A stretch of DNA of 64,000 nt, from assembly GCF_001662305.1 (NCBI RefSeq), contig NZ_BDEP01000015.1, positions 124,001 to 188,000 of the forward strand. Direction: 5' to 3'. A program made the position numbers and the translations under genes. Position 1 is the stretch's first letter. Each line of letters opens with the position of its first letter. Shown piece by piece: positions 26,120 through 32,349 of the stretch. Source of the DNA: Halomonas caseinilytica (GTDB taxonomy: Bacteria; Pseudomonadota; Gammaproteobacteria; Pseudomonadales; Halomonadaceae). The notes under the pieces are model-generated. The model searched no databases. It saw nothing but the letters and a program-made list of their open reading frames with translations, and had not been told where the DNA came from.

Positions 26120-26236
26120 CTCGGGGCTGATCCGTCGACAGGTCTTCGAGGAGGCGCTGTGAACCCATCCCTGGGCGCTACCTACGCGATTCATGGCGTA
26201 GGACCTCCTCTTCGACCTGTCCCCGGCGCCCCTCGT
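26120..26236 (-). repeat. 117-bp structured intergenic repeat, copy 1
   Basis: This element is about 85 percent identical by hand alignment to copy 2 at 53090-53206, in the opposite orientation. Its ends pair (GGGGC with GCCCC, GACAGGTC with GACCTGTC, GAGGAGG with CCTCCTC), and two inner hairpins (CCC/GGG at 26164-26175 and CCTACGC/GCGTAGG near 26180-26202) complete a cloverleaf-like fold. Differences from copy 2 keep pairing. It lies in the nirB-nirD gap, so it would be transcribed within the nir mRNA. The strand given is that of the surrounding operon. A 63-residue frame across it is not considered a gene. Confidence 0.8.
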
Positions 26237-26269
26237 TGGTACGGGAACCAACCATAGCGAAAGCGCTGT

Positions 26270-28774
26270 TCAGGCGGGTCTGAGCTGGCCACGCTCCTCG
26301 GTCACGATGATGTCCGGGTCCGGCCGTTCGTCGTTGACGAAGCTGCGGAAGCGCTTGAGTTTCTCGGGGTCGGAAAGCGCGCCGGCCCACTCGCACTCGT
26401 AGTTGTCGATCACCGTCTGCATCTGGCGCTCGAGTTCATCGCCGAGCCCCAGGCTGTCGTCGATCACGACTTCCTTGAGATAGTCGAGCCCGCCTTCGAG
26501 GTTTTCGCGCCATACCGACGTGCGCTGCAGCCGATCGGCGGTACGCACGTAGAACATCAGGAAACGGTCGATGTAACGGATCAGGGTGTCGTCGTCGAGG
26601 TCAGTGGCGAACAGCTCGGCATGGCGCGGACGCATGCCGCCGTTGCCGCAAACATAGAGGTTCCAGCCGTGCTCGGTGGCGATCACGCCGACGTCCTTGC
26701 TCTGCGCCTCGGCGCACTCCCGGGTGCAGCCGGAAACGGCGAACTTGAGCTTATGCGGCGAACGCAGCCCCTTGTAGCGATTCTCTAGGCGGATCGCCAT
26801 GCCCACGCTGTCCTGCACGCCGTAGCGGCACCAGGTGCTGCCCACGCAGGATTTCACCGTGCGGGTGGCCTTGCCGTAGGCATGGCCGGTCTCGAAGCCG
26901 GCCTCGATCAATTCGGCCCAGATGTCGGGTAATTGCTCGAGTCGAGCGCCGAAGAGATCGACGCGCTGACCGCCGGTGATCTTGGTGTACAGGCCGTATT
27001 TCTCGCCGACCTCGCCCAGCACGCGCAGCTTGCTCGGCGTGATCTCGCCGCCGGGAATGCGCGGTACTACCGAATAGGTGCCGTTCTTCTGCATATTGGC
27101 CATGAAGGTGTCATTGGTGTCTTGCAGGGGCACGTGGGCGGCGTCGGTGATCGGCTCGTTGAAGCAGGAGGCCAGGATCGAGGCCACCGCCGGCTTGCAG
27201 ATGTCGCAGCCCAGGCCATGGCCGTGCTTTTCGATCAGCTCGCCGAAGGTCTTGATGCCCTCGACGCGCACGATCGAATAGAGCGCCTGGCGGGTATGGG
27301 CGAAGTGCTCGCAGATCGACTGGTCGACCTCGACGCCGCGCGCCTCCAGCTCGCTGTCGACCACGCTCTTGAGCAGGGCGGCACAGCCACCGCAGCCGGT
27401 ACTTGCCTTGGTGGCGGCCTTGACCGCACCGAGATCGTCGCAGCCGGCGTCGATGGCCTCGCAGATCGCGCCCTTGGTAACGTTATGGCAGGAGCAGATC
27501 GAGGCCGTGTCGGGCAGGGCGTCGGGCCCCAGGGCGGGGGCGCCTTCGACATTGGGCAGGATCAGCGAGGCGGGATCCGCCGGCAATTCAAGGCCATTGG
27601 CGTAGTACTGCATCAGGGTGTCGTAGGTGGCGTTATCGCCGACCAGCATGGCGCCGAGCAGCTTCTTGCCGTCGCTGGAGACGACCAGCTTGCGGTATAC
27701 CTGCTTGAGCTGGTCGAAGTAGCGGAACTGGCGGGCACCCGGCGAGCGGTCGCCGTGGGCATCGCCGATGGCGCCGACGTCGACGCCGAGCAGTTTCAGC
27801 TTGGTGCTCATGTCGGCACCCTCGAAGGTTAGCTCGCCACCGCACAGGGTGTCGGCGGCGGCCTTGGCCATCTGGTAACCCGGCGCCACCAGGCCGAAGA
27901 TGCTGCCTTGCCAGAGGGCAACCTCGCCGACGGCGAGAATCGACGGATCGCTGGTCTGGCAGCGGTCATCGATGACCACGCCGCCGCGCTCGCCCATCGC
28001 CAGGCCGGCATGGCGGGCCAGTTCGTCCCTCGGACGAATGCCCGCCGAGAAGACGATCAGGTCGGTCTCCAGCCGCTTGTCGTCCTGGAACACCATGCGG
28101 TGTCGGCTGGTGTCGCCATTCTCGATGTGCTGGGTCGCCCGGTCGGTCAGTACCTGCACGCCCAGCGCCTCGATCTTCTCGCGCAGCAGCTCGCCGCCTT
28201 CGTGATCGACCTGCATGGGCATCAGGCGCGGCGCGAATTCCACCACGGCGGTGTCCAGGTCGAGTCCGCGCAGGGCATTGGCGGCTTCCAGGCCCAGCAG
28301 GCCGCCGCCGACCACCACGCCGGTGGTGGCCGAGCGTGCCGCCTCGCGGATGGCGTCGAGGTCGTCCAGAGTCCGGTAGACCAGGCAACCGTCACGGTCA
28401 CCGCCGGGAATCGGCGGCACGAAAGGGTAGGAGCCGGTGGCCAGCACCAGGCGATCGTACGCATAACGCCCCTGGGGCGTGACCAGCTCCCGGGTGTTCC
28501 GGTCGATGTCGGTGACCGCTTCGTGCAGGTGCAGTTCGATGCCGTGCTCGGCGTAGTAGTCAGCGGTCGAAAGCGCCAGATCGTCGGCATCACGACCATT
28601 GAAGTACTCGGAAAGATGCACCCGGTCATAGGCCAGGTGGCGCTCTTCGCCGAATACCCGAATTCGGTAGTGCCGATGGGCGCCGCGTTCGATGAGCTGT
28701 TCGACGAGATGATGGCCGACCATGCCGTTGCCGACGATGATCAGGTTCTGGGGAGTGGCGTTCGATGCCTTCAT
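26270..28774 (-). CDS. nirB: Nitrite reductase (NADH) large subunit
   Basis: An 834-residue NirB: FAD/NAD(P)H-binding N-terminal half (IVGNGMVGHH, VVGGGLLGLEAA), a BFD-like [2Fe-2S] domain with CSCHNV and STGCGGC at about residues 420-480, then the sulfite/nitrite reductase domain whose siroheme-[4Fe-4S] cysteines are CVGSTWC and CTREC near residues 640-690. It reduces nitrite to ammonium with six electrons from NADH. Its start overlaps the upstream FAD oxidoreductase stop by 4 bp. The operon is preceded by a terminator/antiterminator leader that NasT probably controls. Confidence 0.95.
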   Translation of the reverse strand: MKASNATPQNLIIVGNGMVGHHLVEQLIERGAHRHYRIRVFGEERHLAYDRVHLSEYFNGRDADDLALSTADYYAEHGIELHLHEAVTDIDRNTRELVTPQGRYAYDRLVLATGSYPFVPPIPGGDRDGCLVYRTLDDLDAIREAARSATTGVVVGGGLLGLEAANALRGLDLDTAVVEFAPRLMPMQVDHEGGELLREKIEALGVQVLTDRATQHIENGDTSRHRMVFQDDKRLETDLIVFSAGIRPRDELARHAGLAMGERGGVVIDDRCQTSDPSILAVGEVALWQGSIFGLVAPGYQMAKAAADTLCGGELTFEGADMSTKLKLLGVDVGAIGDAHGDRSPGARQFRYFDQLKQVYRKLVVSSDGKKLLGAMLVGDNATYDTLMQYYANGLELPADPASLILPNVEGAPALGPDALPDTASICSCHNVTKGAICEAIDAGCDDLGAVKAATKASTGCGGCAALLKSVVDSELEARGVEVDQSICEHFAHTRQALYSIVRVEGIKTFGELIEKHGHGLGCDICKPAVASILASCFNEPITDAAHVPLQDTNDTFMANMQKNGTYSVVPRIPGGEITPSKLRVLGEVGEKYGLYTKITGGQRVDLFGARLEQLPDIWAELIEAGFETGHAYGKATRTVKSCVGSTWCRYGVQDSVGMAIRLENRYKGLRSPHKLKFAVSGCTRECAEAQSKDVGVIATEHGWNLYVCGNGGMRPRHAELFATDLDDDTLIRYIDRFLMFYVRTADRLQRTSVWRENLEGGLDYLKEVVIDDSLGLGDELERQMQTVIDNYECEWAGALSDPEKLKRFRSFVNDERPDPDIIVTEERGQLRPA

Positions 28775-30090
28775 GCGGCCTCCTGGTCGAGGGTGTCGGT
28801 GACATGTGGGGCGCCTGCTTCGTCGTCGAGCAGGGCCTCGGTATCGGCCTGGCCGAGCAGCAGGGTGCGACGCGCGGTGCCGAAGCGCATGCCGTCCCGG
28901 GAGCGGTCGAACAGCCAGGGGCCCATGGCGGTATCGCCGTAGAGTACGGCGCCGTCGATGCGACCATCGCGCAGCAGCAGGCGGCGATATTCGCCCTGTT
29001 CGGGATCGTGGTAGGTGAGCACATCATGCTCTGGCGTGGCCTCGATGGGCCCGAAGGCGTACAGCGACACGCCGCTGATCTTGAGCTTGGTGGCGGTCGG
29101 GCGATCGCGATAGCCGGGGCCGGCCTCGCCGGCCAGGCGGGCGGCGAGCACCTCGACCTGCTGCCAGATCGGTTCCACCAGTCCGAAGGTGCTCGAGCCG
29201 AACTGACAGCATTCGCCCAGGGCATGAATGGCGGCGTCCGAAGTGGTCAGCCACTCATCGACGCGGATGGCACGGTCGCAGTCGAGCCCGGCGGCACGCC
29301 CCGGCTCGACGTTGGGGGTGATGCCGGTGGCGATCACCACATGATCGGCGGCCAGCCGGGTGCCATCGGCGAGAATCACGGTACGCACTCGGCCCTGGCC
29401 GTTGTCTTCCAGCGCGCTCAAGTGGCCGTCGGTGATCACTTCCAGGCCTCGCGCCTCGAGTTCAACGCGCAACAGCCCTGCGGCGGTGGCGTCGAGCTGG
29501 CGGTTCATCAGGCGCGCGCTGCGCTGGATCACCCGAACCCGCATGCCGCGCTTGCGCAGCCCCTCGGCAGCTTCCAGGCCGAGCAGGCCGCCGCCGATGA
29601 CCACGGCGCGGCCGCCGTGTCGAGCGGCCTGGGCCAGGGCCTCGGCGTCGCCCAGGTCGCGGAACCCATGCACGCCATCAAGGGTCACGCCGGGCACCGG
29701 CGGCATGGCGGAACGCGAGCCGGTAGCCAGCACCAGTCGGTCGTAGTCGAGGCTCGCACCCCGGTCGGTGGTCACCCGGCGTGCTTCGCGGTCGATGGCG
29801 GTGACGCGCTCGCCGAGCCGGGTCTCGATGCGTGTGCCGGTCTGTGTGGTCGCGGCGTGCTCGGGCAGGCGCAGGGCATCGCGCTGCATTTCGCCGGCCA
29901 GCCAGGGCGACAGCAGGATACGGTTGTAGGCGTGGCTGGTTTCCTCGCCGATGACGGTGATCCGGCGGGGCGCCCGGGGCTTGTCGCAGAGTGTCGCGAC
30001 CAGGCGGTGGGCGGCCATGCCGTTGCCGACGATCACCAGGTGATCGATGGGAGCTCGGTCGTCGGTGCTGATGGTGGCATTGGGTCGCAT
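28771..30090 (-). CDS. FAD/NAD(P)-dependent oxidoreductase, probable nitrate reductase electron-transfer subunit
   Basis: A 439-residue protein like the N-terminal half of NirB: VIVGNGMAAHR near residue 18 for FAD, VIGGGLLGLEAAEGL near 165 for NAD(P), and a short C-terminal domain. It lacks siroheme and iron-sulfur motifs. Proteins of this type (NasB/NasC electron-transfer subunits) pass electrons from NAD(P)H to the assimilatory nitrate reductase. It is the first gene of the nir operon, with AGGAGG before the ATG, directly after the leader terminator, and is coupled to nirB by a 4-bp overlap. Its partner nasA is in the other operon. Confidence 0.88.
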   Translation of the reverse strand: MRPNATISTDDRAPIDHLVIVGNGMAAHRLVATLCDKPRAPRRITVIGEETSHAYNRILLSPWLAGEMQRDALRLPEHAATTQTGTRIETRLGERVTAIDREARRVTTDRGASLDYDRLVLATGSRSAMPPVPGVTLDGVHGFRDLGDAEALAQAARHGGRAVVIGGGLLGLEAAEGLRKRGMRVRVIQRSARLMNRQLDATAAGLLRVELEARGLEVITDGHLSALEDNGQGRVRTVILADGTRLAADHVVIATGITPNVEPGRAAGLDCDRAIRVDEWLTTSDAAIHALGECCQFGSSTFGLVEPIWQQVEVLAARLAGEAGPGYRDRPTATKLKISGVSLYAFGPIEATPEHDVLTYHDPEQGEYRRLLLRDGRIDGAVLYGDTAMGPWLFDRSRDGMRFGTARRTLLLGQADTEALLDDEAGAPHVTDTLDQEAA

Positions 30091-30111
30091 ATCGCAACCT
30101 CCTGAAAACGC

Positions 30112-30160
30112 AAAAAGACGTCTCCGCGCTCCCCGGCATCGGGGGCGCTGAGACGTCTTT
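30112..30160 (-). terminator. Leader terminator of the nir operon
   Basis: Read on the minus strand, an interrupted stem runs from 30160 to 30116 (GACGTCTC/GAGACGTC, then GCGC/GCGC, then CCCCG/CGGGG around a small loop), followed by TTTTT at 30116-30112. It ends only 21 bp before the start codon of the first gene, so it is an attenuator rather than an end-of-operon signal. Its 5' arm overlaps the second ANTAR-type hairpin. Confidence 0.88.
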
Positions 30161-30192
30161 GTCCGAAAGCGTGGCGATCGCCGTTGATCGCC
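30151..30192 (-). promoter_or_regulatory. Tandem ANTAR-target hairpins (P1, P2) of the nir leader
   Basis: On the minus strand, P1 (30192-30173) has a 7-bp stem GGCGATC/GATCGCC and the hexaloop AACGGC. P2 (30164-30151) has stem GGAC/GTCT and hexaloop AAAGAC. Both loops have A at position 1 and G at position 4, the rule for RNAs bound by ANTAR domains. P2 shares its 3' side with the 5' arm of the terminator, so binding of NasT would favour read-through. The 8-base linker is in the usual range. Confidence 0.75.
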
Positions 30193-30248
30193 GGGGGCCG
30201 GTCCGTGGCAAAGGAGCTCGCGGATCGGCGTTGTTCGCTCAAGCGTCT

Positions 30249-30264
30249 TTCAAGTTCTACGCCA
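30249..30264 (-). promoter_or_regulatory. Sigma-54-like promoter of the nir operon (imperfect)
   Basis: Minus-strand TGGCGTAGAACTTGAA has the -24 GG and correct spacing, but GA instead of GC at -12. Transcription would start near 30238, ahead of P1. The NtrC-like site 78-109 bp further upstream supports it. Without that context it would not be called. Confidence 0.4.
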
Positions 30265-30341
30265 TTTTCTTGATAGTGCTTTTATATCATTTGGTTAGGC
30301 CGCATCGAGGAGGCTGTTCAGCTGTTACCTGTCGTGTCCCG

Positions 30342-30358
30342 TGCACGTCATTGGTGCG
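30342..30358. promoter_or_regulatory. NtrC-like site upstream of the nir operon
   Basis: TGCACG-N5-GGTGCG matches the NtrC palindrome TGCACC-N5-GGTGCA at 10 of 12 positions. It overlaps the nasS stop codon and lies about 105-120 bp upstream of the predicted nir transcription start, a normal enhancer distance. Confidence 0.55.
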
Positions 30359-31361
30359 TGGCGGCATCGAAATGCGCGGGGCTGTAGCAGGTCGAGAGGG
30401 TGCGCATGTCGAGCAGGCGACCGTGTTTTCGCATGTGCTGGTCGAGGTGCTCGGCCACATGGGACATGATCTCGGCGGTCGGGCGGGGGCCGCCGACGAG
30501 GCTCTGCCAGGCCGGCGGAGCATCGGGCGCCAGGCTCTCGAGATGCGCGACGCTGTGATCCAGGTAAGGCGGCAGCACCAGCCAGCTCTGGGCACGTCGG
30601 GCATGTTCCGGCGAGGCGCCGAGCCACTGGCTGGCCTTGTGCAGCGCACGGATCATTGCCGCCAGGGTAGTGGGATAGCGCAGCGCCCAGGAGGCGGTCA
30701 CGCCCAGGACCTTCTCGGGGTGCGCCGGCCATAGCTGGGCGCCGCTGGCGACGATACGCCCGACGTCGCGATGCCGGGCCAGGCTGCCCCAGGGCTCGCC
30801 GACGCAGAACCCGTCGATCTCGCCGTTTTCCAGCGCCTCGACCATACGTGGCGGGGGCAGGGCTCCCAGCGTCACCTGTCGATCGATGTCGATATCGGCA
30901 CCGGCCAGCCATTCGCGCAGTTGATAGTGCTGGCAGGAGTAGGGATAGACCATCGCCAGCCTGGGCGGCTCGCCGCGGTGGGTGTGCAGTCGGGCGGCGA
31001 AGCGGCGGGCATTGTCGCGCGGATCGTGCTCCTCGCCGATATCGTTCATGCCCTCGGACCAGTGCCGCGACAGCACGATGGTGTTGCCGCCACGACCGAG
31101 GATGAACGGCGCCAGGGTCTCGCAGGGAGCGCGCGACAGGCCGAGGCTCATGGCCAATGGCAGGGGCGAGAGCATGTGGGCACCGTCGAGCAGGCCGGAG
31201 GCGACCTTGTCGCGCAGTGTCGACCAGGCATTTTCGCGCGATAGGGCGACTTCGAGCCCTTCGTCGGCGAAGAAGCCGGCCTCGCGGGCGATGATCGGCA
31301 GGGCGGCGTCGAGCAGGGGGATGAATCCCAGCGTCAGTCGTTCGAGTTCGGGCGCGTTCAT
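30348..31361 (-). CDS. nasS: NasS-type nitrate sensor (periplasmic-binding-protein fold, cytoplasmic)
   Basis: A 337-residue protein of the NrtA/CmpA/NasF family (LTLGFIPLLDAALPIIAREAGFF, then GAHMLSPLPLAMSLG and VGEPWGSLA), but with no signal peptide, so it stays in the cytoplasm. This and the 4-bp overlap with nasT identify it as NasS, which holds NasT inactive and releases it when nitrate or nitrite binds. It is the second gene of the nasT-nasS operon, directly before the nir leader. CmpA-like transport roles are unlikely without export signals or ABC partners. Confidence 0.9.
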   Translation of the reverse strand: MNAPELERLTLGFIPLLDAALPIIAREAGFFADEGLEVALSRENAWSTLRDKVASGLLDGAHMLSPLPLAMSLGLSRAPCETLAPFILGRGGNTIVLSRHWSEGMNDIGEEHDPRDNARRFAARLHTHRGEPPRLAMVYPYSCQHYQLREWLAGADIDIDRQVTLGALPPPRMVEALENGEIDGFCVGEPWGSLARHRDVGRIVASGAQLWPAHPEKVLGVTASWALRYPTTLAAMIRALHKASQWLGASPEHARRAQSWLVLPPYLDHSVAHLESLAPDAPPAWQSLVGGPRPTAEIMSHVAEHLDQHMRKHGRLLDMRTLSTCYSPAHFDAATHQ

Positions 31362-31951
31362 CGTCCCTTCTCCAGTTGTTCGAGGATGTCGATCACGTTG
31401 TTGGCCACGTCGCCGATACGCTGACCGCGGTCCATGGCCAGCTTGCGCAGCATGCGATAGGCCTGGGGTTCGTCACAGTCCTGATGCTTCATCAACAGGC
31501 CCTTGGCGCGTTCGATGCGTTTGCGTTCGGCCAGTTGGGTGCGGGCCTGGTCCAGTTCGCGGCGCATCGACTGGAAGGATTCGAAGCGGGCGATGGCGAC
31601 TTCCATGACCGCCTTGACCCGGCCCGGTACCAGACCGTCCACCACATAGGCGCTGACGCCGGACTTGAGCGCGGCCTGCATGGTCTCGGGGTCATGCTGG
31701 TCGGCGAAGAACACCACCGGACGCGGGTTCTCGCGGTTGAGCAGCGACATGCTGTCGAGGGTGTCGCGGTCGGGGGATTCCATGTCGATGATCACTACAT
31801 CGGGTTGATGGCGGGCGACCATCTCGTTGAGGCTCGTCGGGGCCTGCAGGCGACAGATGACCTCGTGGCCCTCGTTGGCGAGGGCTTCCTCGACCATGGC
31901 GGCCCGCACGATCTCGTCGTCGACCAGAAGGACTTTCAAGGGCTGAGGCAT
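31358..31951 (-). CDS. nasT: NasT response regulator with ANTAR RNA-binding domain
   Basis: A 197-residue regulator with an N-terminal receiver-like domain (LLVDDEIVRAAMVEEAL, VVIIDMESPDRDTL) and a C-terminal three-helix ANTAR domain (RIERAKGLLMKHQ to IDILEQL). NasT binds paired hexaloop hairpins in nas leaders and stops terminators forming. Both nitrate operons here carry such hairpins. The ATG at 31951 puts the receiver at the N-terminus; open frame upstream has no family similarity. It overlaps nasS by 4 bp and diverges from nasA. Confidence 0.92.
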   Translation of the reverse strand: MPQPLKVLLVDDEIVRAAMVEEALANEGHEVICRLQAPTSLNEMVARHQPDVVIIDMESPDRDTLDSMSLLNRENPRPVVFFADQHDPETMQAALKSGVSAYVVDGLVPGRVKAVMEVAIARFESFQSMRRELDQARTQLAERKRIERAKGLLMKHQDCDEPQAYRMLRKLAMDRGQRIGDVANNVIDILEQLEKGR

Positions 31952-32082
31952 GGTGGCGTAGCTCGTTGCATAGGGGCGTTTCCCGATCGGTTGCAAGATG
32001 CGTTCCAGTTGCTGGAACTCCTGGTGAACGCCGGCAAAGTGTTGGCCCGATGGCATGGGCAGGAAGTGTGGCGGGCGGGTGT

Positions 32083-32099
32083 TGCACCGAGTCGGTGCG
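32083..32099. promoter_or_regulatory. NtrC-like site upstream of nasA
   Basis: TGCACCGAGTCGGTGCG matches the NtrC palindrome TGCACC-N5-GGTGCA at 11 of 12 fixed positions. It is about 125-140 bp upstream of the start predicted from the sigma-54 promoter, which is typical of NtrC enhancers. Confidence 0.75.
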
Positions 32100-32195
32100 G
32101 GCGGGGTGGCGAGATGCGCCCGAGCTGTGCGGCGAGCTGCTGTCCGCCGGCGGCGAGATCGTCGCGGCACGCGGTATTCCGGGGGTTGGGCATTC

Positions 32196-32212
32196 CTGGC
32201 ACGGGGCTTGCT
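32196..32212 (+). promoter_or_regulatory. Sigma-54 promoter of the nasA-cobA operon
   Basis: CTGGCACGGGGCTTGCT fits the sigma-54 consensus YTGGCACGRNNNTTGCW at every fixed position. The predicted start is near 32222, just before the first leader hairpin. The NtrC-like site upstream fits nitrogen control. Confidence 0.9.
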
Positions 32213-32232
32213 AGATAACCGGTGACCAGGAT

Positions 32233-32267
32233 GGATCAAGGGTGATCCGTTCATCGGCAAAGACGCC
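32233..32267 (+). promoter_or_regulatory. Tandem ANTAR-target hairpins (P1, P2) of the nasA leader
   Basis: P1 is GGATC-AAGGGT-GATCC (32233-32248), with a 5-bp stem and a hexaloop with A1 and G4. P2 is GGC-AAAGAC-GCC (32256-32267), again with A1 and G4 and exactly the same loop as P2 of the nir leader. P2 overlaps the 5' arm of the terminator that starts at 32262. The P2 stem is short. This is the layout expected for NasT antitermination. Confidence 0.75.
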
Positions 32268-32318
32268 CACCGCTTCTCCGCAGCTTCGGTTGCCGTGAGG
32301 CGGTGGGCGTCGTCGTTT
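32262..32318 (+). terminator. Leader terminator of the nasA operon
   Basis: GACGCCCACCGC (32262-32273) pairs perfectly with GCGGTGGGCGTC (32300-32311); inside, GCAGC-TTCG-GTTGC makes a UUCG-capped extension. The T-run after it is short (GTCGTTT), so termination may be partial. It ends about 30 bp before the nasA start, as expected for an attenuator. Confidence 0.75.
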
Positions 32319-32349
32319 CGGCAGTCGTCCACGACGGGAGGATAGCGTC

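Larger units (their letters stand above)
31952..32349. promoter_or_regulatory. nasT-nasA divergent control region (398 bp)
   Basis: No gene is supported in this gap. From nasT toward nasA it holds a 17-bp palindrome GTTCCAGTTGCTGGAAC (32002-32018), an NtrC-like site (32083-32099), a consensus sigma-54 promoter (32196-32212), two ANTAR-type hairpins (32233-32267) and a leader terminator (32262-32311), then the ribosome site GGGAGG before nasA. The nasT promoter must also be here but was not recognised. Confidence 0.8.

Noticed and set aside
26060..26251. 63-residue minus-strand frame in the nirB-nirD gap
   Set aside because: It is made almost entirely from the 117-bp repeat. It resembles the frame at 53045-53230 only because both cross the repeat, and the differences preserve base pairing rather than protein sequence.
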